Positions 11,480 to 22,330 of a stretch of DNA of 64,000 bases are shown piece by piece. Origin of the DNA: Corydoras sp. C115 (taxonomy: Eukaryota > Chordata > Actinopteri > Siluriformes > Callichthyidae); assembly GCA_019802505.1 (NCBI GenBank), contig JAFMOC010000762.1, positions 38,501-102,500 on the forward strand. The letters are read 5' to 3'. The notes beneath the pieces were generated by a model. It saw only the letters and a list, made by a program, of their open reading frames with translations. It ran no database searches and was not told where the DNA came from. Each line of letters opens with the position of its first letter. Position 1 is the first letter of the stretch. The position numbers and the translations under genes are program-made.

Positions 11480-12195
11480 TGGAGACGTGTGACTGTCAAA
11501 GCCATCAAAGCTGTATGTATCAGTTCCCCTGCGGTGTTGCCCCCCCCCTCCCCCCATGCTCCAATTGCCCCCATGCGCGGGGAAATAGAAGTGTGTCTAA
11601 ACTATGTGATGACAGACTGATCTACACTCAGGTTACCGCAGCCAATCAGCTCTCACGTTGGGTGTCGCAGGTAAAGAGCAACATTAAAGTGCGAGAAATA
11701 AAAAAAAAAAAAAAAAACGACTTCATGTTAATCGAAGTTAAGAAGCAAATTAAAAAGCCAATTACAGTTTCAGACGCGCAATTAAAAGCGGGCGTCGGCT
11801 GATGAATATTGTGTAGTTTACAGAATTAAAAGCGCTTCATCCAGACAATTAAAACGACTTTAATTCGCCGCTGGTGCGAAACACAATCCAGCAAATAAAG
11901 GGGTTTCATTCCGCAGCCGAGGAGCGAGACGGACCGCTCCACCAATCACGGCCAGCCGATCGAGGACGACTCGAACCCGTGCTCCAGGGACCGGAGTGTT
12001 TACGTCACGTTTGTCTCTTCGGTTCTGACAGATCGCGTTCTTTGTTCCCTGCGGATCTTTATGGTCATGGAAATTTCCGTGTGGATCTCACACACGTCGT
12101 CTTGTACGGGACGTCACATCGCGATCCCATAAACCCGCCCAAATCTCCGTCTAAAGCCGGCTTGAGGTGCGTTCCCGTGGTCTGCTCTGTGTTCC
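11480..12195. other. Unique intronic sequence
   Basis: Includes an A18 run near 11700. AT-rich with repeated aattaaaa motifs. No exon found. Confidence 0.4.
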
Positions 12196-12280
12196 CTGTG
12201 CTGGAGTTTCATCTGGGGTGGTACCATTTGGGTTCTGACCCTTTGAGAACAGAGTACACAGTATGTACTGTAGTAATTTG
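12196..12280 (+). repeat. Fragment of the 7.2-10.2 kb repeat family
   Basis: gctggagtttcatctgggg, ttgggttctgaccctttgag and acagagtacacagtatg match the array units. Confidence 0.8.
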
Positions 12281-12337
12281 GGTCGTGGTTGCTATTACAG
12301 ATGCTATTTGGTTCACCTCCTGTTCTGTTTCTGGAGC

Positions 12338-12400
12338 GCTGTGATGTCACCCACTGTGATGTCACACACTGTGATGTCACACACTGTGATGTCACACATG
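12338..12400 (+). repeat. Four tandem 15-bp units containing TGATGTCA
   Basis: ctgtgatgtcacaca repeated four times, giving four evenly spaced TGATGTCA sites (one base from the CRE TGACGTCA). Confidence 0.9.
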
Positions 12401-12770
12401 CTGCCCGCCAAACCTGGAGGTGGTGTGCAGCCGTAAGCCACGTGTGCTCTTACTTTCGAGAGCGGCTGAAGAGGAACCATATTTCAACTATTAATTACAT
12501 GCTTTCAATCAGACGTCTCAACATCCAGAGAACACGGTTCTCCCGAACAGATGAAGGTTAAATCTTGTTTTCTGTCCGCCGGCCGTAACGCCGAGCTCCC
12601 GTTAATTACACACACGGTCCTCCGTTTCATCAGCGCACACTAAACTCAACACTCACACCAAACTTTCACGAAGGTCAGCGGCAAACTTTTCTATTTATTT
12701 TTTTTTTCCCTCCTGCAAGCCACATTTAGCCGAGCATCCTCATTAGACCCAGAGCCTACAGAACATGTTC

Positions 12771-12773
<3 letters not shown>
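12401..12773. other. Unique intronic sequence
   Basis: No exon or repeat family recognised. Confidence 0.4.

Positions 12774-12811
<38 letters not shown>
12774..12811. repeat. (CA)n microsatellite
   Basis: Pure CA dinucleotide run. Confidence 0.95.
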
Positions 12812-12813
<2 letters not shown>

Positions 12814-13262
12814 CCCGCAGAACAATGAGGCAACTACATTCCAGTTCAGCAGCCGATAAAACGAATGCAAAGAAGTATAGGCATCGTTCGCGTGATGAAC
12901 TTTCGGACCCCTGCCGCACATCGCCGTAATTAAACCGGAGGCTCACGCGCGAGAACACGGCAACCGCCGAGGCTCCATCACCCGCGGGGTGGATATCAGA
13001 ACGTCTGCCCCGGAGACTTCTGCCTGCTCTGCATTTAATTATGTTAAAACATAATTAAATAAACCCTGCTGTATGACACGGAACACGTATATCGCTGGGC
13101 ACACACTCACGCACACACTCACTATATGAGGGCAATTTAGAGCAGCTAATTCACCTTGAATGTCACCCGCTTGCCCATTTTTATTTTCTAAGTATGTTCT
13201 CTTTTTTTTTCTCTTCTGCTCCCAATTTCAGTTCCTTCTCATTCCTTCCTCTGTGCAATCTG

Positions 13263-13263
<1 letters not shown>
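12812..13263. other. Unique intronic sequence
   Basis: Contains an 8+8 palindrome-like taaaacataattaaat at about 13043. A weak SINE trace (gggcacacactcacgcacac, ggcaatttagagcagc) lies at 13097-13160. Confidence 0.4.

Positions 13264-13333
<70 letters not shown>
13264..13333. repeat. (CA)n microsatellite, ~35 units
   Basis: Pure CA run. Confidence 0.95.
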
Positions 13334-13335
<2 letters not shown>

Positions 13336-13342
13336 CACCATT

Positions 13343-13735
13343 CGACCAGTTAGGACACGCCCCCTTCTTGGTCCATTGTTTATTTTCTGACGCATGGACT
13401 TTGTAGTTTTATGATTACAGACTGTAGTCCATCTGTTTTCTGTAGTTGTTTTTTTCTCCTGTTGGTTCTCTGTTCTCTATTAACATGGCAGAACACGGGG
13501 GGGGGGGGGGGGGGGGGGTTGATCATGTGCTATGAAATCACAGTGCTCTAGAAACATAGCAGGACGTGTGGCCCCTGCACCAAATAGCACGCACGGCAAT
13601 GTCACCGCAGAGCGTTCAGTTAACCTCCACCCAAATGACTGCTCTGTACGTCCCTTTATTCGGTTCTAATGGTCAGGACCCCAACAGCACCCCCACAGAA
13701 CTCACTCTGCAGAACTCAGACTCCGTTTTTGTCAG
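13343..13735 (+). repeat. Copy of the dispersed fish repeat, split by a G22 run
   Basis: ttaggacacgcccccttctt, ggactttgtagttttatgat and tagtccatctgttttc at 13343-13480. G22 lies at 13497-13518. Matching interior (cacccaaatgactgctctgt, ggtcaggaccccaacag) follows at 13625-13735. Confidence 0.8.
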
Positions 13736-13947
13736 AACGGAGAGTTTTGACCTCATTGCTTATGAAAGCACTATTTATAGGTCACAGATACAGATGGTTC
13801 TGCATGCGGTTCCCCTCCGTTCTCGCTCTGATTCGTATAGAACGCGGGCGGCAGACAGTGATGGGCGGAGGTGCTGAGTAACTACAGCAGGTTTACATCC
13901 AGCCGAGCCTTCTCCCTCACGTCTCCACCTCGTCCCTCCCCATCGGG

Positions 13948-13950
<3 letters not shown>

Positions 13951-14000
<50 letters not shown>
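13951..14000. repeat. (TC)n microsatellite
   Basis: Pure TC run of 50 bases. Confidence 0.95.
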
Positions 14001-14003
<3 letters not shown>

Positions 14004-14099
14004 CCGTTCGCCCCCCGTATTCATCATCCGAGTGAAAGGCCGTCTGATTTGGGCTCAGCACACTGTGCGCTCTGACTCGTCACTGAGTTAATGTACTGT

Positions 14100-14165
14100 A
14101 CGCGGGGTGGGGGTGGGGGGCAGGGGGGGTGGGGGTGGGATGGGTGGGGGGGGTAGTGGGGTGAT
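14100..14165. repeat. G-rich tract
   Basis: Nearly all G with single T/A/C interruptions on the plus strand; G-quadruplex-capable. Confidence 0.85.
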
Positions 14166-14238
14166 GCAGGGAAGAGAGACGGGTCGCAAATTGACTATTA
14201 TGAATTCTGTGTTTTCATTTCAGGAGGAGTGTGCGCTC

Positions 14239-14297
14239 GTGTGTGTGTGTGTGTGTGTTTGTGTTTGTGTGTGTATTTGTGTTTGTGTGTGTGTATT

Positions 14298-14330
<33 letters not shown>
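14239..14330. repeat. (GT)n microsatellite with GTTT interruptions
   Basis: gtgtgtgtttgtgtttgtgt-type run. Confidence 0.93.
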
Positions 14331-14442
14331 TCACTGGATGAGCCTTTATTTAAATTCCTATTTGGAGGTAATTGGAGATAAACAAAGTGCAAACAATGAT
14401 AAATGCACATCACGCTGTTTATTAGATTAGTCGACAGAATCC

Positions 14443-14447
<5 letters not shown>

Positions 14448-14480
<33 letters not shown>
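14448..14480. repeat. Poly-T run
   Basis: About 33 consecutive T. Confidence 0.95.
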
Positions 14481-14962
14481 CTCCATCCTCCCTCTCGATC
14501 CGATTAGAAAGACGAGAGTGCACCGCGCCTCCCACCGCGAGCACCGTGCTTCGCCGTGCAGAGAAATTAAACTAATTATTCTACAGTGGGCAATTGCTTA
14601 ATTGGCAAACAGTCGACTGCATCCTATCAGAATTTCACCAGAGAAACAATAGAAACGTAAAGCGGCGGGCGCCGATGTCCGGAACGAGCCGCAAACTCGA
14701 CCTAAACGTCTTTGTTTCAGGGTAACGACGGCGGTACGACTCTATTCTTGAGGCAAAACGGAACGAGAAATGCAGAACGTGACGCGTAATTTCAGGTTGA
14801 CTCTTCGTTTCACAGACAGAACGTTTGATTTGTACTGAAATGGCGACGTGAACGCGTGAACACTCCCTGTTCGCTGCGTTTCAAGGTTCTGCAGTCCGAT
14901 GTTCTGCTCTCAATTGAATCCACTTGACTGAAACGATTTCATTTGAGCTATTCAATAATTTC
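14481..14962. other. Unique intronic sequence, candidate conserved element
   Basis: 14560-14660 (attaaactaattattctaca, ggcaattgcttaattggc) has the homeodomain-rich look of conserved intronic elements; not demonstrated. Confidence 0.35.
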
Positions 14963-14973
14963 GTATCAGGTAC

Positions 14974-15411
14974 GGGCGGCACGGTGGCTTAGTGGTTTGG
15001 CACGTTCTCCTCTCAGCGTTAGGGATTCCCGGTTCGAATCCCCATCTGGGTGGAGTTTCCATGTTCTCCCCGTGTCCGTGTGGGTTTCCTCCGGGTTCTC
15101 CGGTTTCCTCCCACAGTCCAAAAACATGGATCAAGTCAATTGAGTTCTCCAAATTGCCCCATATAGAGTGTGTCTTTGTGAATGAGGGTGTCCAGTGATA
15201 GATTGGCAATGCTCAAAGTCAATTGAATACTCAAAAAAATTGCCCCATATAGAGTGAGTGTGTGTGTGTGTGTGTGTGTGCCCAGCGATGGATTGGCACC
15301 CTGTCCTGGGTCTATATGCCCAGTGCCCGAAGCGTTCTCCCCTGGATGGGCATAAGGAACCCCACCGCGACCCTAATAGAGGATAAAGCGGGAGATAATG
15401 AATGAATGAAT
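14974..15411 (+). repeat. AFC-like SINE with internal duplication and 11-bp target duplication
   Basis: The complete head and body run to about 15205. A second copy of the body/tail half then follows (15215-15411). The direct repeat gtatcaggtac lies at 14963-14973 and 15412-15422, so the internal duplication sits inside one insertion. Confidence 0.92.
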
Positions 15412-15422
15412 GTATCAGGTAC

Positions 15423-15586
15423 CACAGTCACCTCACGGCACCTCGGTAAAGGGTTCGATTCCCAAGGCCTCTGAGCGTTAGGCGGAGTTTCAGTGTTCTC
15501 TCGGCATGGGTTTTCTCCCACAGTCCAAAAATATGGATTCAAGGTAAATTGGCTGCTCTAACTTGCCCCTATCTAAATCACCCCTA
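15423..15586 (+). repeat. Degenerate SINE head/body
   Basis: gggttcgattcccaaggcct, tttctcccacagtccaaaaa, ggattcaaggtaaattggct: older SINE wording, distinct from the abundant family. Confidence 0.75.
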
Positions 15587-15800
15587 CATTTACATTTAGT
15601 CATTCAGCAGACGCTTTTATCCAAAGCGACTTACAAATGAGAACACCACAGGTCAGAAGTTATGGAGAAAACCAACAACACTGTAAATTCATCAAACCTG
15701 ATGAGATGTGTCTTTAGTAGTTTTTTAAAACTGCTTAGTGATTCTGCCTTATGGACAGAGTTGAGTTCAGTAAATAGTAAATAGTGTGTCTGTGTGAGTG
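15587..15800 (-). mobile_element. L2-type LINE 3' end
   Basis: The minus strand encodes LNSVHKAESLSSFKKLLKTH, the C-terminal end typical of L2 ORF2. It is followed by the 3' tail gtcgctttggataaaagcgt and ctgaatgactaaatgtaa. This tail is shared with the second SINE family at 41.9, 42.5, 52.6 and 59.8 kb. Confidence 0.85.
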
Positions 15801-15989
15801 TGTGTGTGCCAGCGAGGGAGTGGCACAGTGTCCTGGGTGTCCGAAATGCCCCCACACACACACACACACTAATAGAGGACTAATCTGTAGATAATAAATT
15901 GAGAGGATTGCAGATTAAAGTAAAGAACATTTTTCTGATCTTATATTCTGATGATCATCAATACTCTATAAATATATATATATATATAT

Positions 15990-16484
15990 ATTCTCAGCTG
16001 ATATTTTTTTTACCCATAATACACCCTCGACTCGACTTCCTGTAGACTCTTTGTGGGTTTTCTCTCGGCGTGTTGTTTGCGTGTGAGGTGCACGGCTGCT
16101 GTAATCCCCCGGTGTAATCTGGGAGGTGCAGACAGGCAGGTGCAGGTACGGCTGAGGAGCGGCTTCTGGGAGCTCAGCCCCGCCGCAGTGGCTGAGGTTC
16201 AGATAAGCGCGAGCCGGGCCGCAGCGCAGACACGCCGATGCTGACTTCATTTTTATTCTTTGCGTTGTGGTCTCGGTGGCGATGTGATACGTGGATTATT
16301 TATAAAAGCTTCAAGCGGCTCCAGGAAATGAATCGAGCTTTGCAGAACTTTAAACTTTACATAACTAACACAGGAGATTGTCTGCTCGTCTGGACAACAT
16401 CAGAGGCTATTTCAGTTCCCCTCCAGGATGCACACTTTGGTATTTTTAATGTACATGCTGGAATGTTTGTGAAATCCATTAAAT
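15990..16484. other. Unique intronic sequence
   Basis: A (TA)n run ends at about 15990. No exon recognised in the following bases. Confidence 0.4.
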
Positions 16485-16606
16485 AAACCCAAGTCGGCAA
16501 CGAGATAACATGCAGACTCCACACCGAACGGACCTCTGGTTAGAAATCCAACCCAGGGCCTCCAGCTGTCAGATGAAGCGCTAACTGTTGCACCACCACG
16601 CTCCCC
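16485..16606 (-). repeat. tRNA-SINE head fragment
   Basis: acatgcagactccacaccg, aaatccaacccagggcctcc and cgctaactgttgcaccacca read as a reversed, decayed SINE head. Confidence 0.7.
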
Positions 16607-16708
16607 CATTTCTAATACAACCGAACCGAACCTGATCCACATCCAGTTCCCCCAACATGATGTTCTTATCAGGAGAAATGTGAGATGTGGTTATGAATGC
16701 ACTGAGGG

Positions 16709-18308
16709 GGTGGTGGTGATAGTGATGATAGTGATGATGATGATGGTGAATGGTGGTGATAGTGATGATGAGGGTGAATGGTGGTGGTAGTGATAGTGAT
16801 GATGGTAATGTTAATTATGATGCATATGGTGATAATGAAGGTGACTGGTAATGGTGGTGGTGATAGTGATGAAGGTGAACAATGATAGTGATGGTACTGA
16901 TAGTGATGGTGGTGATAATGAGTGTAGTGATGGTGATAAAGGTGAATGAAGATGGTGATGGTGGCGGTAATAATAATGGTGATGGAATTGAAAGTGATAA
17001 AGGTTAATGATGATAGTAGTGGTGATGGTGATAGTGATGAAAGTATTGATGGGGTGATGGTAGTGATGGTGATGGTTATAGTCATGATGGTGGTGATGGT
17101 GATGGTGGTGATAATGATGGGGTGATAGAGATGATGGTGGTGATAGTGATGGTTATAATGATGATGGCAGTGATAGTGATGGTTGTAGTGATGATGGTGG
17201 TGATACTGATGGTGGTGATGATGGTGATAGTGGTGATGGTAGTGATGGTGATGGTTGTAGTGATGATGGTGGTGATACTGATGGTGGTGATAGTGGTGAT
17301 GGTAGTGATAGTGATGGTTGTAGTGATGATGTTGGTGATACTGATGATGGTGATAGTGGTGATAGTGGTGATAGTGATGATGGTAGTGATAGTGATGGTT
17401 GTAGTGATGATGGTGGTGATACTGATGGTGGTGATACTGATGGTGGTGATAGTGGTGATAATGATGATGGTGGTGATAGTGATGATGGAGGTGATAGTGA
17501 TGATGGTGGTGACAGTGATGATGGTAGTGATAGTGATGGTTGTAGTGATGATGGTGGTGATAGTGATGGTGGTGATGGTGGTGACAGTGATAGTGATGGT
17601 GGTGATGGTGGTGACAGTGATAGTGATGGTGGTGATAGTGGTGACAGTGATAGTGGTAATGGTAGTGGTAGTGATGGTTGTAGTGATGATGGTGATGATG
17701 GTGGTGATAGTGATGGTGGTGATACTGATGGTTATAATGATGATAGTGGTGATTGTGATGAAGGTATTGATGGGGTGATGGTGGTGATAGTGATGGTTAT
17801 AATGATGATAGTGGTGATAGTGATGGTTATAATGATGATGGTAGTGATAGTGATGGTTATAATGATGATAGTGGTGATAGTGATGGTTATAATGATGATG
17901 GTAGTGATAGTGATGGTGGTTATAGTGATGATGGTGATAGTGATGGTGGTGATAGTGATGGTTGTAGTGATGATGGTGGTGATAGTGATGGTTATAATGA
18001 TGATGGTGGTGATAGTGATGAAGGTATTGATGGGGTGATGGTGGTGATAGTGATGGTTATAATGATGATAGTGGTGATAGTGATGGTTATAATGATGATG
18101 GTAGTGATAGTGATGGTGGTTATAGTGATGATGGTGATAGTGATGGTGGTGATAGTGATGGTTGTAGTGATGATGGTGGTGATAGTGATGGTTATAATGA
18201 TGATGGTGGTGATAGTGATGGTTATAATGATGATAGTGGTGATAGTGATAATGGTAGTGATGGTGATGGTGGTTATAGTGATGATGGTGATAGTGGTGAT
18301 GGTGACAG
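16709..18308. repeat. GAT/GGT-rich satellite, 1.6 kb
   Basis: Irregular trinucleotide-based array of gatggt, gatagt and gatgat hexamers, with longer reiterated blocks (a duplicated ~260-base block at about 17775 and 18035). The Val/Met- and Thr/Ile-rich open frames on both strands follow from trinucleotide composition. Confidence 0.95.
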
Positions 18309-18309
18309 A

Positions 18310-19192
18310 GCTAATTGTATAATGAACCTGATGTATTTTTGACACTGTTGGGTGCACAGTGTGGCGTGTACAGTATGAGGATGTTCGCGATGCAGCTTTG
18401 CATATTGAAACAAGCTGTTTAATTCATTTGCTGAATCTAACGGTTCTGCCAGCGTTCTTTGGCCGGCAGCCTGAACAGCGGTCCTTGTTATCACAGCGGT
18501 GTGAAGCAGATCTTTATCCGTGTCACAATAACACAATGAATATACCTCACGTAAACAAACCCTGGATTCGTGGAGCCATTTAAAATGCATCCCCATTTCA
18601 CTAAAACCTCAGGGGCCATTCGCGACCCACGCCGACCTGCAGAATGGGTGTAGGTAAAGTATTTGTTTTTATTTATTATGCACGATCCTGTGACATGCAG
18701 GGGTCGCCGACATCACGCTCACGCTCATTTTCACTCGGCCGAGACTCCAGATGAATCCTTGAGTGAACAACAGATCGATGAGACCCTCTGCGTTATGTAT
18801 TGAGCCTCTTCTGTCAAGTCCTTCATGTCAAGCTTTCACTGATGGAGAATATCAGTGTGCTACAGAGGAACCTGTGGATTCCAGACTCGGAGAACGTGAC
18901 TGACAGCGGTGTTCAGTTGTTATAATGCAGTCTGCCTTCAAGCCTCCCGCTACCTCCAAAGAATGAGGGACGGCCGGGCCGACTGCTCAGATGCTCGGGT
19001 TTCGGGGAATGAGAACCGACTGACGGAGGAGTCCTTTATTCTCTCAGAGGCCGCTGCTTTGAGAGGCACCTTTCTGACGCAAAGCATCTCACACGGATGG
19101 AAAGGCTGTAGCTCATCAGTCACGGGGCCGGTCAGCAACCGAGCACACGGGTACAACGGGAGTTAAAGGAGAACGCGAGACACAGAACTCAC
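18310..19192 (-). other. cdh4: 5' part of cdh4 intron 4, unique sequence
   Basis: Lies downstream of the gtgagt donor of the furin-site exon. No further cadherin exon is visible here or farther to position 1. Confidence 0.6.
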
Positions 19193-19387
19193 CCTGACGA
19201 GCATCTGCGGAAAGGGACCGCGAGAGTTTTCGGGGACGTTGATGGGAGGAATGACCCAGTCTCTCTTCTGCCGCCGCAGACTGCTGGCGGAGGAGGCGCG
19301 GTGATGTCGGCGGGGGAACGTGATGAGTCGGGGATTGGGCTGGTGGGTGTGGTGGGGTCGCAGGTGGAACGCAGGTTCATCGCCGGC
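19193..19387 (-). CDS. cdh4: Classical cadherin exon with furin site and EC1 start (exon 4-like), probably cdh4
   Basis: The minus strand gives an open 195-base exon of exactly 65 codons, phase 0 at both ends. The acceptor is ttgcgccttccacag (19388 upward) and the donor is AGG|gtgagt (19187-19193). Residues 1-37 are a His/Arg/Pro-rich linker (AGDEPAFHLRPHHTHQPN...). Residues 38-42 are RRQKR, a furin-type site. From residue 43 the sequence reads DWVIPPINVPENSRGPFPQ and ends MLVR. That is the hallmark N-terminus of mature type I cadherins: Asp1-Trp2 supplies the strand-swap tryptophan of EC1, and PEN holds the first calcium-binding glutamate. The exon ends at the family's usual place, just before the IRSD-type continuation. 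INVPENSRGPFPQ matches my recollection of CDH4, while mammalian CDH2 has INLPEN. The long linker and very large introns also suit CDH4. The identification as a type I cadherin is near certain; the paralogue is an inference. Confidence 0.92.
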
Positions 19388-19517
19388 CTGTGGAAGGCGC
19401 AATAACAAATAAAAAAATTTAAAAACGTCATTAAAAAGCATCAGGCCATCATAGAGTTCTAAACATAACCTGAGTTTCTTATTTTTATAAACATTAGCTT
19501 CCACTTAATCGTATACT

Positions 19518-19800
19518 AAGGTCCGGGGGGAGGGGGGGGAAGGGGGGGTTCCCCATGCCCATCCAGTGTGGAACATTTTGGGCGCTGGGCAGGTACACCA
19601 AGAACAGGGCGCCGATTCAACTCACTCACAAACACTCTAATAGGGCAGTTTTAAATGAGGGCAATTTACAACAGCCAATTCCCCTTGAATCCATGTTTTC
19701 ATACTGTGGGAGGAAACCAAAGAACCCGGAGGAAATCCACACGGACATGGGGAGGACATGGATACACCCCTAAATCGTGAGGAACCTGGACCCAGCAAGC
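19518..19800 (-). repeat. Degenerate AFC-like SINE close upstream of the cadherin exon
   Basis: G-run, then ttccccatgcccatccag, gctgggcaggtacacc, tactgtgggaggaaacc and gaacccggaggaaatcc. It sits about 130 bases upstream (in transcript sense) of the exon 4 acceptor. Confidence 0.8.
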
Positions 19801-20509
19801 TACAACAAGGGTGGACCGGGGTGGGTGGGGGGTGGACATCCATCCAGGGGTAGATACACCCAGGACACCCTCACACACGGAACTGAAGTTATTGAGATTA
19901 AAAGATGACTCATGAGTCATTTTCACTTGACTCTTTTCTTCACTGTATTATAGATTCACCGCATGATTCACGGCTTGACTCGAACGCGGCAGCACACACA
20001 GAACCCACACTGAACCGCCCACCCGCCGCGCCATCCACCACGGTCCACTGCTTAATTTATGGAAAGCCAAAAGTGATGTGAGGGCCCGCCGAGCCAAGCC
20101 ATAATTTCTAGCGAACTCGGTCACTCTCAAGGGTAAAAGACGCGGCCCACCCAACACAAACACCTGGGTCCGAGAGGGGGTTCTAAAGCCGGCGGTGGGC
20201 TCCTTACTCAAAAGTCCAATCAGCGTGATGAATCACGGCCCGGCGCCGAGCGGCCGGCGCCGCTGACAGAGCAATTCAGCGCTGACACATGTTACAATGC
20301 TTGGCTCGGCGGGAGGCGGCGTGCAGATTGAATCTCACTGATCAAAGGCCATTTCAGTAAAAGTGACAGAATAACACTGACGACGGAACCGTGATCGGCG
20401 CAAAGGCCAAGGCCAGCGCGAGAACACGCGCCCCACGGAACCGCGATTTACACGCCTCCACCCGGAACCACAACACGGCGCCATTTATTTTCTTTACAAC
20501 GGAATTTTT
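19801..20509. other. Unique intronic sequence
   Basis: GC-richer single-copy sequence (20060-20340 looks conserved-element-like); no exon recognised. Confidence 0.35.
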
Positions 20510-20660
20510 TATCCATCAGTTCCACTTTATAGTTCTACGATTACAGTCTGTAGTCCATCTGTTCGTGTTCTGCAGTACCTACAGTGTACTATGTTCTCTA
20601 ATGGTCAGAACCCCAATAGTACCACAATAGTGTCACTGCAGAACTGACAATATACAATCC
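20510..20660 (+). repeat. Left end of the dispersed fish repeat flanking a minisatellite
   Basis: gattacagtctgtagtccat, ctaatggtcagaaccccaat, cactgcagaactgacaatat, ccaccacccaaatgat: the same order as the 7.2 kb copy. Confidence 0.85.
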
Positions 20661-22010
20661 ACCACCCAAATGATCGACTGTTAAGGAACTATCTGTTACA
20701 GACTCGACTATTAAGGAACCGACTGCTACGGGAGCGTCTGTTAAAGAACCGACTGTTAAGGAACAAACTGGTAAGGAACTATCTGTTACGGACTCGACTA
20801 TTAAGGAACCGACTGCTACGGGACCGTCTGTTAAGGAACCGACTGTTAAGGAACTAACTGGTAAGGAACTATCTGTTACGGACTCGACTATTAAGGAACC
20901 GACTGCTACGGGACCGTCTGTTAAGGAACCGACTGTTAAGCAACTAACTGGTAAGGAACTATTTGTTACGGACTCGACTATTAAGGAACCGACTGCTACG
21001 GGACCGTCTGTTAAAGAACCGACTGTTAAGGAACTAACTGGTAAGGAACTATCTGTTACGGACTCGACTATTAAGGAGCCGACTGCTACGGGACCATCTG
21101 TTAAAGAACCGACTGTTAAGGAAATAACTGGTAAGGAACTATCTGTTACGGACTCGACTATTAAGGAACCGACTGCTACGGGAGCGTCTGTTAAGGAACC
21201 GACTGTTAAGGAACAAACTGGTAAGGAACTATCTGTTACGGACTCGACTATTAAGGAACAGACTGCTACAGGACCGTCTGTTAAAGAACCGACTGTTAAG
21301 GAACTAACTGGTAAGGAACTATCTGTTACAGACTCGACTATTAAGGAACCGACTGCTACGGGAGCGTCTGTTAAGGAACCGACTGTTAAGGAACAAACTG
21401 GTAAGGAACTATCTGTTACAGACTCGACTATTAAGGAACCGACTGCTACGGGAGCATCTGTTAAGGAACCGACTGTTAAGGAATAAACTGGTAAGGAACT
21501 ATCTGTTACGGACTCGACTATTAAGGAACCGACTGCTACGGGACCGTCTGTTAAAGAACTAACTGGTAAGGAACTATCTGTTACGGACTCGACTATTAAG
21601 GAACCGACTGCTACGGGACCGTCTGTTAAAGAACCAACTGTTAAGGAACTAACTGGTAAGGAACTATCTGTTACGGACTCGACTATTAAGGAACCGACTG
21701 CTACGGGACCGTCTGTTAAAGAACCAACTGTTAAGGAACTAACTGGTAAGGAACTATCTGTTACGGACTCGACTATTAAGGAACCGACTGCTACGGGACC
21801 GTCTGTTAAAGAACCGACTTTTAAGGAACTAACTGGTAAGGAACTATCTGTTATGGACTCGACTATTAAGGAACCGACTGCTACGGGACCGTCTGTTAAG
21901 GAACCGACTGTTAAGGAATTGACTTTTAAGAAACTGAAAGCTAAGGAACCCACTATTAAGGAAAAGGCTGTTAAAGAACTGACTGCTAAGAGACTTGAGG
22001 GACACACCGT
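20661..22010. repeat. 15-bp minisatellite with 90-bp higher-order period
   Basis: Units of the type gactgttaaggaacc. The landmark gactcgactattaagg recurs every 90 bases (20701, 20791, 20881, 20971...), i.e. six units per super-repeat. Because 15 and 90 are multiples of 3 and the units lack stops in that frame, a 469-codon minus-strand frame results. Confidence 0.95.
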
Positions 22011-22330
22011 TAAGGTAGACCATCTGTTTGTGTTCTACAGTACATACTGTGTACTCTGTTCTAATGGTCAGAACCCCAATAGTACCACCACAGAGCAGGG
22101 GGTATTTGGTGGGTGCATTTTTCCTATCCCAGCAGTGTCACTGGGGTGTTTAATGAAAGTCCAGCAGCACTGCTGCACTAAAAACCCCCTCACCACATCA
22201 GTGTCACTGCAGAACTGACAATAAACAATACACCACCCAAATGATACCTGTATGATACCCAATAGAGAACAGAGAACCAACAGGGTCTGGGATAATAAAA
22301 CTACAAAGTCCATCTGTATGGTAATTGGAG
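22011..22330 (-). repeat. Right end of the dispersed fish repeat, inverted relative to the left end
   Basis: accatctgtttgtgttctac, cagaaccccaatagtaccac, aatacaccacccaaatgat, aactacaaagtccatctgta. Minus orientation, so the minisatellite at 20661-22010 sits between inverted ends. Confidence 0.85.

Noticed and set aside
17122..18322. Val/Met-rich membrane-like protein
   Set aside because: Follows from (GAT/GGT)n composition; no other coding sign.
1..19192. Next cadherin exon (remainder of EC1)
   Set aside because: Looked for the reverse complement of the IRSDKD...GADQPP region across this span by eye and did not find it; it is probably outside the window.
20661..22010. CRISPR-like array
   Set aside because: Repeats are contiguous with no unique spacers, in animal DNA; it is a minisatellite.
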